This document shows, piece after piece, positions 1-9,516 of a DNA stretch of 21,662 nt. The position numbers and the translations under genes were made by a program. Source of the DNA: a virus. Location: the IMG/VR virus record IMGVR_UViG_3300046451_000389, positions 1 through 21,662 of that record; one strand, given 5' to 3'. Every line of letters starts with the position of its first letter. Within the stretch, counting starts at the first letter, position 1. The notes beneath the pieces were generated by a model. That model searched no databases and was not told the DNA's origin. It worked only from the letters and a program-made list of their open reading frames with translations.

Positions 1-3000
1 GACTCTACATCTAACTCGTACTTACCATTAGAGAATCTTAGAATACCATTGAAGTGCTCCAACATAGAGTTTACATTGTTAAAAACAGGAGTCTCTGTTC
101 TGATTACAGCATTAGTCTGGTGCCTAGTAACCTCTCGTTGATCATGGGTTTGCCAACCCATATACCGCCAGTATTTTACATCATCAGAATCATATAAATC
201 ATACCCATTTATTGCAAAGCTACTAGTTCCACCTGCTTGTTTAAACTGCTTAACTACAGGATTATGATCAGCAGAAGAAGCCTCCTCGGTACCTGATATA
301 AATACAGCCGCAGTAATACTAGTATTATCTGCTCTAACTATACTCAGACCGCTTAAAGCTGTTAGCCCATCCACAGTACTGGAGGATATAGTACCTGTAC
401 TACCCGAATTAATATATAGCTTGTTCAAGAAAGGGGACGAGGCATCTTTTCTGTAAAAAGCTTGCCCCGTTTCAAATTCTTTCCAGTCATTCCATTGGTA
501 ACAAATTTTACCAATACAGTCTGTAAAAGTAACTTGTTTGTAAGTAGTGCCTAAATAAACTATACTCTCTATCTTCTTTACTTTACCTTGCCACTGGAAG
601 TACTCCCCCGCCTGTGGTTGTCCTGCTGGAATTATTGTACTAGTGAACCATTCCTGCCCTAATACTAAACTAGTGGAGTTAGCAACAGATAGGGTAATAT
701 CAGAACGAGTATCACATAGTCTAGCAGTTTGTTTAAAAGTCTCTAAGCGAATGTCTTTACCTAAGTCCAGACCCCTGCCAAATCTCTCATTCTGTAAGTA
801 GTCTAGCAACTGTATTGCAGGATTTATTGAAACTTTCTTATCGCCTATAGGTGAGATTTCGTACGTATCCCCTATTAATGGTTGGAAATCGAAAGCAGAT
901 GGAGTTAATACAGCCCCTGCACCCCCTTTACGTGTAAACACCATAAACATGCCAGCAAGGATAGAAACTTCTTTAGTAAGTGTAACCTGTGTACCCGATA
1001 TACTGTGAATTCTAGTACCTGAAGGAATCTGATTCGGAAACGTAATCCTTGCCGCCTCAGTATCTGTGATATAGTCTCCAGGAGCAAGATTTGTTGTTAT
1101 ATTCAGATTTATAACCTTAGTATTATTAACAGACGCGGTCAGTTTGTGCTGACTAGGGGTAGTACCTGTAGTAATGATGGAGTCATTTGAACTATCAGTC
1201 GAGGCAGTAGACCCTACAAAAGCAACTCTACCAGTGCCCCCTGTGTAAGCAACTATCTCTCTTTCCTGTGATTTTACGGTACCGTCTGTTTCTTCGTGAC
1301 TCACTCTAATAGTATGATTATTGTAGAATCCCACAGTAGAGGATGCAGTATCGTTTAATTTTATAGCATTAAGTACCACAATCTTAGCAACCCCACCCTT
1401 ATCTAGATTACTAGTACCTAGGTTATTTATGGTGGTGGTGGTTCCTGATGTAAGTATTTCTGGTTGAGACTGGACTAATTTACGAGTACCAGCTTCGTCA
1501 TTAGTACTTATACCGTCGCCTACTAAAGAAACTATTACTACTCTATTATCAGATGCTCTGTCAAACTCCAGTATGCTTTGAAGTAGAGTACTAAGCTCAG
1601 TAACGTCAACCCCCGCACCTGAGGCATTGTTAGCTATAACAGCTTTGCCTGCTCCAGAGCTGGTATGGACCGCCTGCTCTAGTATATTTGCGCTGCTTAA
1701 GGTGCCTATGTCTACCTTGTGATCCCAAGTTACCAAGCGGAATCTATCGTTAGAGCTAGAGGAGACACCTGCTTTTACCATATAAAAATCGGTTTCCTCA
1801 CCAATAGTTAAGTTAACCCTCTTGTTGGGGTCACTTGGGAAACGAAATTTAGTAAATAAAGTTTCTCGGGCATCCACATAAATGTACTTATCCACAATCT
1901 GTACATTTTGCGCCATAGCACTACCACTAGTAGTATAGAAATCTACCTTATCCCCTAGCTTAAATTTTGCTGCTTGAACATCGGTAGTTAGGCCCCCAGA
2001 GTAGGCAGGGTTAGGGTGGGGCCTATAAGAAAAATCATAGTTGTACTGCTCTATCTCTCTACCTCTAACTACGAAATCCATAGTAGGTATTGTTACGTCG
2101 CCATCCTCAACTATAAATTTTGCAGCCACATACGCAGTATCTAATAATCTATGATTTGAGGTCCAATATTGTTTACTATTTTCGGCTGAATCTTGTAGTT
2201 TAAAACCTTTCCCAGCTACGTGACCGTCTGCAGCAATTGCTGATATCATATCATCGGATCTTTGATGTGCTCTACCCGCATGAAAGTTAAGAGTTGTCGC
2301 GATAGGAGTCTGAAAAGTAGTTTTCTTTTCATGAGTTACTCCTGTACTAGAGTTATCCTGCAGGGTATCAGTGACACTTAACATGTACCTGTAGTACATT
2401 GCGTCCCACAGTGCTCCGCCAAACATACCTCCTCTATGCGTAGTAGCACTAGCATAGGCAGACGCATCAATTAGTGCGGTTTTCTGTACAAAGGCGGCGG
2501 AACTCATTGTGTCGCCTCGGTCCATACGGCCTTCACACGCTGCTCCTTCATTGGAGTCTGAGTTACCTGATCTATCAGTACCGTCCTGCGCATCTACACA
2601 TATTCTAGGCTCATCATCAATATAAATATCTAACAGCCCACTAATTTCGCCCTCGCATAGTGCGTATACCGCGTATATTTCATTCGCAGCGTCTGCTTTA
2701 GTATCCGCAAAAATAGGTATACTATCTATTCTATTAACACCATATACTACAGGAAGATACTTTGCTTCTAGATTAAGTTTTAAGTCTACATCCCTATCTA
2801 CAGTTACTCTATACTCTTTTAACTTCTTTTTAAGCCCAAAAAGACCAGAGCTTTTCATCTTGTACCTAGTTTCTTGGACTTGGTAGGTAGCCATCATATT
2901 TATAGCTTGCTCGCTATGCATGAATCCGTAGTCGTTTCCGTACTCATACCTATGCAGAGCATTTCCATCAATTTGTCCGTTGGTGCCAATTGCTCTATGT

Positions 3001-3860
3001 TCACTGTCTGAAGTTATTCGTCCATTGACCCGGACGAAGTCGCCCCAATGACTAGACATACTCCAAGTCATTGTAGACTTAGAAGTAGGATCTTCTTTAA
3101 GTTTTCCCTTACTTATTATACCTTTAAATATTAAAAATGGTGTGCCTATTATAACTCCAGTATCCGGCACTATATGAGCTTTATAAATAAAAACTTCCCT
3201 ATTAATATAGCCATTGTAAGTAGCATCTAAGGGATCATTAAGTAGTGCTGCGACCTCATCTGTTGTGAGTGTGATAGTATAAGCACTATTATTACTAACA
3301 TTACTGAATACATAGCTAGGATTGTTACAAACAGCAGTCATATTATTATTAGTAAAGTTCTGAATAGTTACAGACGAATTATGATTAGCGTCGGAAGTGT
3401 TACTATTATGAGTAAAGGTTATTTTATCACCTTCCGAAAACCCACTCTCTACCCAGGTGTCCCCCGTATTTAGCTGTACTGTTACTATTGAATTGGCACT
3501 AGTAGAGCTAATATTAATACTAGCTCCCGCAATAGTAGAGTTTAAAGCTATAGAAGATATATCTATACTTAAGTTAGAAGCTTTTGCCTCTGTTGTCTCA
3601 TTGATAGATCCTACTTTTAAAAGCCTATTAGCAACATATGTCTGTGCTCCATTGGCTCCTCCTGCTAAGTCTACGCTACCATCATCATAGCTGATATTAA
3701 AAGAACAGTCTGTCAAATAAGAATAGTCACTACCTGTTTCTGCGGGCTTACCGCTTACCGTAGTAACGACTCTTTCAAATTTTACTAAATGTGCATATAG
3801 GAAAGCATCCTCATTTAAAAGTGACGTTACTAGGCTATTATCTAAACTTCTTATACTCAT
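1..3860 (-). CDS. Large tail-tip / host-specificity protein (lambda J-like), C-terminus cut by window edge
   Basis: I translated this frame by hand: it starts with ATG at 3860 and stays open to base 1, at least 1286 codons with no stop, so the protein is incomplete at its C-terminus. The first ~100 residues (LVKFER, SYLTDC, SYDDGS, TYVANRLLKVGS) look like a separate minor tail module of the kind that sits upstream of J in other phages. From about residue 350 it reads like a J/tip-attachment protein: LPVVYGVNRIDS, then ALCEGEISGLLDIYIDD and a loop with two cysteines. A Ser/Thr/Asn-rich insertion lies at roughly 740-950 before the fold resumes (NPAIQLLDYLQNERFGRGLD). Near the window edge FNGILRFSNGKYELDVE is typical of tip proteins. 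The ATG overlaps the stop of the upstream gene (ATGA). Likely role: central tip of the tail, receptor contact and start of DNA ejection. Family assignment is from recognised motifs; receptor unknown. Confidence 0.85.
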   Translation of the reverse strand, partial: MSIRSLDNSLVTSLLNEDAFLYAHLVKFERVVTTVSGKPAETGSDYSYLTDCSFNISYDDGSVDLAGGANGAQTYVANRLLKVGSINETTEAKASNLSIDISSIALNSTIAGASINISSTSANSIVTVQLNTGDTWVESGFSEGDKITFTHNSNTSDANHNSSVTIQNFTNNNMTAVCNNPSYVFSNVSNNSAYTITLTTDEVAALLNDPLDATYNGYINREVFIYKAHIVPDTGVIIGTPFLIFKGIISKGKLKEDPTSKSTMTWSMSSHWGDFVRVNGRITSDSEHRAIGTNGQIDGNALHRYEYGNDYGFMHSEQAINMMATYQVQETRYKMKSSGLFGLKKKLKEYRVTVDRDVDLKLNLEAKYLPVVYGVNRIDSIPIFADTKADAANEIYAVYALCEGEISGLLDIYIDDEPRICVDAQDGTDRSGNSDSNEGAACEGRMDRGDTMSSAAFVQKTALIDASAYASATTHRGGMFGGALWDAMYYRYMLSVTDTLQDNSSTGVTHEKKTTFQTPIATTLNFHAGRAHQRSDDMISAIAADGHVAGKGFKLQDSAENSKQYWTSNHRLLDTAYVAAKFIVEDGDVTIPTMDFVVRGREIEQYNYDFSYRPHPNPAYSGGLTTDVQAAKFKLGDKVDFYTTSGSAMAQNVQIVDKYIYVDARETLFTKFRFPSDPNKRVNLTIGEETDFYMVKAGVSSSSNDRFRLVTWDHKVDIGTLSSANILEQAVHTSSGAGKAVIANNASGAGVDVTELSTLLQSILEFDRASDNRVVIVSLVGDGISTNDEAGTRKLVQSQPEILTSGTTTTINNLGTSNLDKGGVAKIVVLNAIKLNDTASSTVGFYNNHTIRVSHEETDGTVKSQEREIVAYTGGTGRVAFVGSTASTDSSNDSIITTGTTPSQHKLTASVNNTKVINLNITTNLAPGDYITDTEAARITFPNQIPSGTRIHSISGTQVTLTKEVSILAGMFMVFTRKGGAGAVLTPSAFDFQPLIGDTYEISPIGDKKVSINPAIQLLDYLQNERFGRGLDLGKDIRLETFKQTARLCDTRSDITLSVANSTSLVLGQEWFTSTIIPAGQPQAGEYFQWQGKVKKIESIVYLGTTYKQVTFTDCIGKICYQWNDWKEFETGQAFYRKDASSPFLNKLYINSGSTGTISSSTVDGLTALSGLSIVRADNTSITAAVFISGTEEASSADHNPVVKQFKQAGGTSSFAINGYDLYDSDDVKYWRYMGWQTHDQREVTRHQTNAVIRTETPVFNNVNSMLEHFNGILRFSNGKYELDVE

Positions 3861-4645
3861 AAGTATTCTTCCAATTTCAAACTAAACTTGTACAAATTAT
3901 CAACATCCAAGCTGTACGTACGTACGGCTTTAGGAAGTATTACTTTAAACCTAGGATTCTGAAAGTTTAAAGTGCTTCCACTACTAACACTACGACTTAG
4001 CGGAGGGCTTATACCTAATCTCATATGAGCTACAGCAGGCTGAGTTACACTATAGTTAGTGCGCGTTTCTACATAAGTAATCATGTAAACTTTTGTATGA
4101 TTACTATCACTAGTATCATTTATGGTAAATATCTCACCAGGAGACGGTAAAGCTGTTGCTTCTACTCCCCCTACCGCAGTAACATTCCAGTTAGGAGACC
4201 CTATCAGTATACTTGATGTTCCCGCAGCGTGTACGCTAGCTCCTTGAGTAGCAAATTGAAATACAGCACCACTGTTTATAGCCCCATTACTGTTAGTTAG
4301 AGTACTTAACCAATTTGCGTTTTTAAGAATACTATACTGAGGTAGCGTTACAAAGAAGGGTGTAAGAGGCCCCTGCTTCATCATTAGAAAGCTATTTACA
4401 GGATCAAACTCATCTCTTGTCATAGGATTATACCCTATGTCTATTTTCCACCTCTGCCCTGCTACAGCTCTAGCGATCACTCTTTGTGAATTTGTTCTGC
4501 TAATCAGCGTGTTCTGCTCAGAGGTCAGTTTAACAGAAGCAAAGCCAGGGCCTAAGTCTCCCACCCCTGCAATTACATTAGCACCACTAGTGTGTCTCTT
4601 ATACGACGGATCTGGAAGTTGGTCTGAAAAAGTAAACTGAGGCAT
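3857..4645 (-). CDS. Distal tail protein (Dit-like / minor tail protein)
   Basis: A 262-residue protein between the tape measure and the tip protein, the position of the distal tail protein in siphophages. The N-terminus (MPQFTFSDQLPDP, then SEQNTLISRTNSQRVIARAVAGQRWKI) and a central GPLTPFFVTLPQ segment followed by a beta-rich region (GSPNWNVTAVGG, PGEIFTIND, KVYMITYV) fit a tail-end hub protein that builds a jelly-roll ring. The C-terminus (NLYKFSLKLEEYL) resembles the ends of such proteins. The start ATG shares one base with the tape-measure stop (TAATG), and its own stop overlaps the next start (ATGA), so it is tightly coupled on both sides. No signal peptide or membrane segment. The role as the ring that closes the tube and carries the tip is inferred from position and length; exact family not certain. 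Confidence 0.7.
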   Translation of the reverse strand: MPQFTFSDQLPDPSYKRHTSGANVIAGVGDLGPGFASVKLTSEQNTLISRTNSQRVIARAVAGQRWKIDIGYNPMTRDEFDPVNSFLMMKQGPLTPFFVTLPQYSILKNANWLSTLTNSNGAINSGAVFQFATQGASVHAAGTSSILIGSPNWNVTAVGGVEATALPSPGEIFTINDTSDSNHTKVYMITYVETRTNYSVTQPAVAHMRLGISPPLSRSVSSGSTLNFQNPRFKVILPKAVRTYSLDVDNLYKFSLKLEEYL

Positions 4646-7600
4646 TATGCTCTCCCTACTGCTGGAGTAGTGTAAGTACTTTCATCTATATCTTCCATAA
4701 AGTCTTCCCCATAAGAATTTGCTGCTTCTCGTAACATACTGATTATGTTCCCTCTTTGTTCCATTAGTACTGATTCCACGCCAGAAGCGTCTATTGCGCT
4801 TATATTAATACTTACGTTTCCACCACCGCCTGCTTCAGCTATATCATCCGAAGGTACTATGGTACCCGGACGATCTGGCATAAACAACTCCGGCCCTTGC
4901 TCCCCTACTATATAACCTGCATTGCCTCCCGCTGCTCTATGTTTGTATCCTGAGAATGCTGATTTAAAGTTTTCAGCTCCTCCTGTCCCTTGTGCTCCAC
5001 GGAAGTAAGCTAATTCTCCTCTAGCTGACTGAGACTTTCCTAAGTCTGAAGAGGTACCTCTTTGCCCCATTGAGACGCTAGTAGGTGTTCCACCACCGCT
5101 ACCTACTCCTCCTCCACCTTGAAAGGAAGTTCCAGCAATCATACCAAGTTGAGCTGCGCCCATTGCAATTACAGTTCCTGTCATTATAGACGCCCACACT
5201 TTTGTAAGATCCATAGGATTAGCATATAACTGAGCAACGGCAGCAGCAGTAGAGACTATAACATTTGCCATTTGCATTTTCTTATTCATCTCGAAGTTTT
5301 TACGAGCCATATCCTCTTTTTTCTTTTCCAGGGACTTAATTCGGGCTAGACTCTGTTTTGATTTCCCATCTTTCTTCTTCTCCGCTGCGATTTCCGCATC
5401 TATTGCTGCAGTTCTACCTTTGTGGGCCGCATTCATGATCCCGCTAACTGTTGCTATTGCTGCTCCTGCTATTTGGAATCCTGCCTGCATTTTTTGGGCA
5501 GAGGAGGCTCCCGCTTCTCCCATAAGTTCTACTGAGCTTATTACAGTACTCATGCCCATGGACACCTGAGACATTAGCTCACCTTGAGGGCCTAGAGCAG
5601 CAAAGTCACCTGCCATATTTTTAAAAATATCCTTGCTCTGCCCGTCACTCAAAGTTTTCATTGAGCCCTCCACAGCGCTTATTTCACCTGGCAATGACTT
5701 AAGTCTCTCCTGCTGCTCGGAGGTTAGAGGTCCATACATGCTTTCAAGCCCTGCTTGTTCTTTTTGTAGGCCTGCTTTATCCCCTTTCAGTCCGGACATA
5801 TTCATAGCAAATTGCATGCCTCCAGTAGCAGTTTTAGATCCACCTGCTGCGCCCACCTCACCTGAAAGACGCCGTATTTTAGCTTGCTTAGTAATTCGCT
5901 CTTCTATACCTAGAATCCTAAGTTTCTGACTGAGAGAGGCTGCATCTGTGTCATTCTGTGCTTGTGCCAGCTGTACCCTAACACGAGCTATTTCATTCGT
6001 TTTAAGCCTTATATCTAGCTCTTCTTGTAGTAGGGTTTTTGACGTACCCTGTAGTCCATTAACCATAGCTTGACTAGTTGCTATTGCATCGGTCTCTTCT
6101 TGAAGAGCAATCAGAGTGGCTAATAGTTCATTAGTATTTGTACCCTTGCCAAACAGCTCTTCAAATGTTGCCTGCAGCTCTTCTAGTTTACCAGTCTGTC
6201 CGGTTACTCTTTCTATCCCTTCTCCTGCATCATTTCCTGCCTCTCTTAATTGCATTAATGCTGTAATGCCTTTTCTCATATCACCGCCAGCTAAACTATC
6301 TTTTACTGAACTTTTTGTACTCTCCAAGCCCTCTTCAAAGAATTTAAGCTGTACATTGGTATCCGTAATATCTTTAGAAAGGGCTACTAAATCTGTACTG
6401 TCCCCGTTTACAGCTTTCTCTAGCGCAGCAGCTACCACAGGAGATATCTCGTTTAACCCCTGCATTCTTTTTATTAGTTCCGCAGTGGCCGAAGCCTGAT
6501 CCTTTATATTCATTATAGATTTAGTATCAAACTGTTTAGTTTCTGTATTCCAAACTTTATACTCTTTAGCAATAGTAGCAAATAAACCCCCAATGTCTGA
6601 GCTAGCTAAACCATTAAATGCTTTTGTCCCTCTTTCAGCCCCATTCTTCGCTTGGTCTAACCCAAGTACTATACCTGCTATACTTTTTTCCGAGCTTTTT
6701 GCTGACTCTATAAATGCCTTTAAAGCTTGTGCACTAAGTTTAAGTGCATCTGCCGCCGATTCAACACCAGTTGCCCACTCGCCTATAGCACTGTCGTTAA
6801 GCATCTGCTCAAACCTGTTACCCTCTACATTTATCTTTACATACCCGTCTGCCATATTACTAATTTCAGCGGTTACTTTCGCATAGTTTTTAGGGTCAGG
6901 GGGGTCAGTTAAGTCAAACGTGTCTAAGTTTGACTCTGTAATTATATTAAAAGTCTCTATTAGTCCGTTCGCAGCCTCTTTAGCGGAATTAATAGCTTCC
7001 ACTATTTTTGTAGCAAAAGATAGCTTAATATCTGTAATTATATTAAGTACTCCTGATTTAATACTATTCCAAGTATTAAGAACAGAATCACCCATACTCA
7101 GAAAACCCTTAGCTAAGAAATCTAATACAGGGGCTGTAAAATTCACTATACCATCTGCCATTCTAGCAAATCCAGTAAGTACCGTCATGGGCGACTGTGC
7201 AAGCCCCATTACAGCATCAAAGACTAACTTAATTATTCCTATTACGCCTGCGAACTTCAAAGCCCTGTCCATTTGTCTTCCTGCGAATGCGGCAGTTTTA
7301 GCCATTCCGACAAACATTATTCTCCCTGCAGCACCTACACCTTTGAAGACTACTTTGGCTCCTTTACCCCATACTACAATTCTTTTGGTCATTCTGCCAA
7401 AAGTTGAAGTAGTTTTTGCATTCATTCTATTCATGGCACCACTCAGGCCTGTTACAATCTCTGAGTTAACCTTAGCGAACATACCCCTTACTTTTTTAGT
7501 TCCATCTTTTGCATTTTTTTCAAATGCGGTTATAGCTGTTTTAATTCTTGCATTATCTTGGGGGGTTGCTTTACCCTCTGCTGCACGCTTAAGGCTAGGA

Positions 7601-8715
7601 GAGTCAGCTCCTTGATCTATTGCTTTTTTAGCGAATGCTTGATAATCTTGAGCGCCGCCGGCTTTGGTTGCCTCAAGCTGCTCCTGAGCAACTTTAACTT
7701 CGGTAGTAAACTCTTTTAACTCGGCTACAGCTGTATCAAACCCTGACGTTGCATTAGCTGCAAAATCTGTTAACTTTGTATTCATTTCTTCCATAGGAAG
7801 AATAGTCTTAAAAATACTAGCACCCAACAACCCGAAAGCGGCTATAGCTGAGGTTGCACTACCTGAGAGCAAGTTAGCAATACCTTGAAACATGGGTAAA
7901 AAGAACTCTGTAACTTGTTTTATAATATCATCGAAAGTTTTTGATAGGCGAACGAAAGGGTTAACAGCACCGTCCATGCCGCCAAAGTTCTTTTCGAGCT
8001 GGCTTTGGGTTTCTATTAAGACCGCTTGGCTTCTTTGATACGTGTTTAGTTCTTTAGCACTCTTACCAATAGATGCAGCATATTTTTTAGTAGCATCTTC
8101 AAGCCTAAGAGTAATACCTAATTCATCCAATAGTTCGGGCTCAGCCTTGGAAGCACCACGAATAAGCCTGTCAAAAGCGTCTTCGAAGTTACGTCCAAGA
8201 GCTACAGAAGCTCTTTTAGCACCATCAGCAAGAGCCTCTAGCTGTGCGGGAGAAAACCCTTTCGCCATACCGATAGCAGCTGCTTGTGCGGATTCTTTAA
8301 ACCCAAGCATGCCGCCACTTGCCTCTCTTAAACGCTGTGTAATACTACCAAGAGCTATACCAGTGTTTTCGGCATAAGATATTTGAGAGGCTTCTAGGTT
8401 TGATAAATCTGCAGCTCGTTTGAAGAACTCAAAAGCCGCACTTAGGGCAAATACATTAGATGCAAGAATAGCATAGGCAGGTACTAGCCCTCCCGTCATG
8501 CCTTGTTGCATCTTAGAGAAGTTTTTACTAGCATTAGCGGACTGCTTAGACAGTCCTTTCATATTACGATCAGCGCCTTTAGCAGACTTAGCAGTTTTGT
8601 CGGAAGCGTTCCCTACTTTGTCCAGCTCTTTAGAGGCTTTTTTGGCTTCTTTAGCAACAACGGAAAGGCTACCGTCATCAGCGACTTTGATACTAAGCTT
8701 AATTTCATTTGCCAC
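4645..8715 (-). CDS. Tail tape measure protein
   Basis: A 1356-residue protein, by far the longest complete gene here, placed after the tail chaperones as in almost all siphophages. Residues 1-70 are Lys/Ala-rich and helical. A hydrophobic stretch follows near 75-100 (VPAYAILASNVFALSAAF), then a recognisable tape-measure segment (EASQISYAENTG, GFSPAQLEALADGAKRAS, LLDELGIT). The middle is mostly helical coiled coil with more hydrophobic patches around 455-520 and 1120-1200 that could insert in the host membrane. The C-terminus is Gly-rich (GGGGVGSGGG), then GYIVGEQGPELFMPDRPGTIVPSDD, a common tape-measure tail signature. At the usual ~1.5 angstrom per residue the tail would be about 200 nm. 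The start is GTG at 8715, sharing one base with the upstream stop (TAGTG); no strong ribosome binding site is visible, so translation is probably coupled. Confidence 0.93.
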   Translation of the reverse strand: MANEIKLSIKVADDGSLSVVAKEAKKASKELDKVGNASDKTAKSAKGADRNMKGLSKQSANASKNFSKMQQGMTGGLVPAYAILASNVFALSAAFEFFKRAADLSNLEASQISYAENTGIALGSITQRLREASGGMLGFKESAQAAAIGMAKGFSPAQLEALADGAKRASVALGRNFEDAFDRLIRGASKAEPELLDELGITLRLEDATKKYAASIGKSAKELNTYQRSQAVLIETQSQLEKNFGGMDGAVNPFVRLSKTFDDIIKQVTEFFLPMFQGIANLLSGSATSAIAAFGLLGASIFKTILPMEEMNTKLTDFAANATSGFDTAVAELKEFTTEVKVAQEQLEATKAGGAQDYQAFAKKAIDQGADSPSLKRAAEGKATPQDNARIKTAITAFEKNAKDGTKKVRGMFAKVNSEIVTGLSGAMNRMNAKTTSTFGRMTKRIVVWGKGAKVVFKGVGAAGRIMFVGMAKTAAFAGRQMDRALKFAGVIGIIKLVFDAVMGLAQSPMTVLTGFARMADGIVNFTAPVLDFLAKGFLSMGDSVLNTWNSIKSGVLNIITDIKLSFATKIVEAINSAKEAANGLIETFNIITESNLDTFDLTDPPDPKNYAKVTAEISNMADGYVKINVEGNRFEQMLNDSAIGEWATGVESAADALKLSAQALKAFIESAKSSEKSIAGIVLGLDQAKNGAERGTKAFNGLASSDIGGLFATIAKEYKVWNTETKQFDTKSIMNIKDQASATAELIKRMQGLNEISPVVAAALEKAVNGDSTDLVALSKDITDTNVQLKFFEEGLESTKSSVKDSLAGGDMRKGITALMQLREAGNDAGEGIERVTGQTGKLEELQATFEELFGKGTNTNELLATLIALQEETDAIATSQAMVNGLQGTSKTLLQEELDIRLKTNEIARVRVQLAQAQNDTDAASLSQKLRILGIEERITKQAKIRRLSGEVGAAGGSKTATGGMQFAMNMSGLKGDKAGLQKEQAGLESMYGPLTSEQQERLKSLPGEISAVEGSMKTLSDGQSKDIFKNMAGDFAALGPQGELMSQVSMGMSTVISSVELMGEAGASSAQKMQAGFQIAGAAIATVSGIMNAAHKGRTAAIDAEIAAEKKKDGKSKQSLARIKSLEKKKEDMARKNFEMNKKMQMANVIVSTAAAVAQLYANPMDLTKVWASIMTGTVIAMGAAQLGMIAGTSFQGGGGVGSGGGTPTSVSMGQRGTSSDLGKSQSARGELAYFRGAQGTGGAENFKSAFSGYKHRAAGGNAGYIVGEQGPELFMPDRPGTIVPSDDIAEAGGGGNVSINISAIDASGVESVLMEQRGNIISMLREAANSYGEDFMEDIDESTYTTPAVGRA

Positions 8716-9038
8716 TATTTCTTTCTCTTCATCTTATCATATTCCCGCTTCATTTGATCTGCGGACTTTTTGACAGCTCGGGCATCCAGCCACTCTAGTA
8801 TCTCTAAGAAAAAATCATCATCCTCATCTACGCCATAGACTTTCTGGTATGTATTAAGATTTGTGTAATCTTTACCTATATATCCTATATCAGGGTAAAT
8901 TCTATCCCCTAGTCTATTGAAAGTACTTATAGCACTTATCACTACGTCTGGGAAATCTCCTAAATCTAGTGGGATTTCCTGTATCTCTATTTCATTTCCC
9001 ATCTGCTCCTGCATTTCAAAATAACGATCAGGAGTCAT
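8715..9038 (-). CDS. Tail assembly chaperone, downstream (lambda T-like) part
   Basis: A 107-residue acidic-to-basic protein beginning MTPDRYFEMQEQMGNEI, with DLGDFPDVVISAISTFNRLGDR and IGYIGKDYTNL in the middle and a basic end (MKREYDKMKRKK). It sits directly before the tape measure, the place of the second tail chaperone gene. In lambda and many other phages this part is made only as a fusion with the upstream gene by ribosomal frameshifting. Here the reading frame is +1 relative to the upstream gene and stays open upstream of the ATG for 25 codons, back to a TAG at 9114-9116. The ATG has only AAGG one base upstream, a poor spacing. It may therefore be translated as a frameshift product spanning 9498-8715 (about 260 residues), by coupling, or both. 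Likely role: a scaffold that keeps the tape measure soluble and recruits tube subunits; absent from the finished virion in known cases. Confidence 0.7.
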   Translation of the reverse strand: MTPDRYFEMQEQMGNEIEIQEIPLDLGDFPDVVISAISTFNRLGDRIYPDIGYIGKDYTNLNTYQKVYGVDEDDDFFLEILEWLDARAVKKSADQMKREYDKMKRKK

Positions 9039-9045
9039 GCCTTGA

Positions 9046-9498
9046 TCACTCTGCTTTAGCAGTTTCTCTAGGTTTTCTAGGCACAGACTTTGTTGGAGTA
9101 CTGCGAAAGTTTTCTAAATCGAAGACTACCTCGTTGAGCCAGGTATCAAATTCGTTAGATTGGCTAACAAGTACTTCTGCATTGTCAGGTGTAAACTCTA
9201 CCTCTGCGGAATGGTCTTCATCACCCACTTCAATTAAAATCAACGTTTCAAGATGCTCTAGTGTGAGGCCTTTCCAGTTCAAGACAGAAACTCTGGAGAA
9301 CTCTGTAACAAACTTCTCTTCATCCAAAACTTCTTCTACTGCTCTGCTTTTCCTGTTGAATTTTGAAGTTGTACACTTTTTTCGTAAGCCGTTAAGTTCT
9401 TTTCTTGATAGATTAGCTACTTCTACTTCGAAGCCCTCTAAGCCTCCGAATTCCACCCAGCTACTTTTACTATCAACTACTAGCTTTTTTAAATCCAT
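9046..9498 (-). CDS. Tail assembly chaperone, upstream (lambda G-like) part
   Basis: A 150-residue acidic protein lying between the tube proteins and the tape measure. It begins MDLKKLVVDSKSSWVEFGGLEGFEVEVANLSRKEL, the style of a small beta-rich tail chaperone domain, continues with a basic patch (KKCTTSKFNRKSRA), and has an acidic helical second half (FVTEFSRVSVLNWKGLT, TPDNAEVLVSQSNEFDTWLNEVVFDLENF). The last 19 residues (after F131) are rich in Lys, Arg, Pro and Thr and look unlike the folded part, as expected if some ribosomes leave this frame at F131. Its start is 18 bases after the previous stop, with AAAGGA about 11 bases upstream. Function by position and gene order; sequence similarity alone would not settle the family. 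Confidence 0.7.
   Translation of the reverse strand: MDLKKLVVDSKSSWVEFGGLEGFEVEVANLSRKELNGLRKKCTTSKFNRKSRAVEEVLDEEKFVTEFSRVSVLNWKGLTLEHLETLILIEVGDEDHSAEVEFTPDNAEVLVSQSNEFDTWLNEVVFDLENFRSTPTKSVPRKPRETAKAE
9103..9108 (-). promoter_or_regulatory. Candidate +1 ribosomal frameshift site (UUU CGC)
   Basis: In the chaperone mRNA the zero-frame codons read AAC UUU CGC AGU. A Phe tRNA on UUU can move forward one base to UUC, giving GCA GUA next, which is the frame of the downstream chaperone part. UUU followed by CGN is the same core as the known +1 shift site of influenza PA-X (UCC UUU CGU). The new frame opens only at the TAG at 9114-9116, two codons before the site, so the slip lies at the first possible place. 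This is the only classical +1-prone tetramer I see in the ~70-base overlap. Predicted product: residues 1-131 of the upstream protein plus 129 residues. Not proven. Confidence 0.4.
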
Positions 9499-9516
9499 AT
9501 TAGTTATATTCCTTTA

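Noticed and set aside
1-4645. Frequent CTAG and ACTAGT tetramers and hexamers
   Set aside because: CTAG is rare in many enterobacterial genomes, but here it follows from frequent use of ACT, AGT and CTA codons in Ser/Thr/Leu-rich tail genes; no spacing pattern suggests a site with a function.
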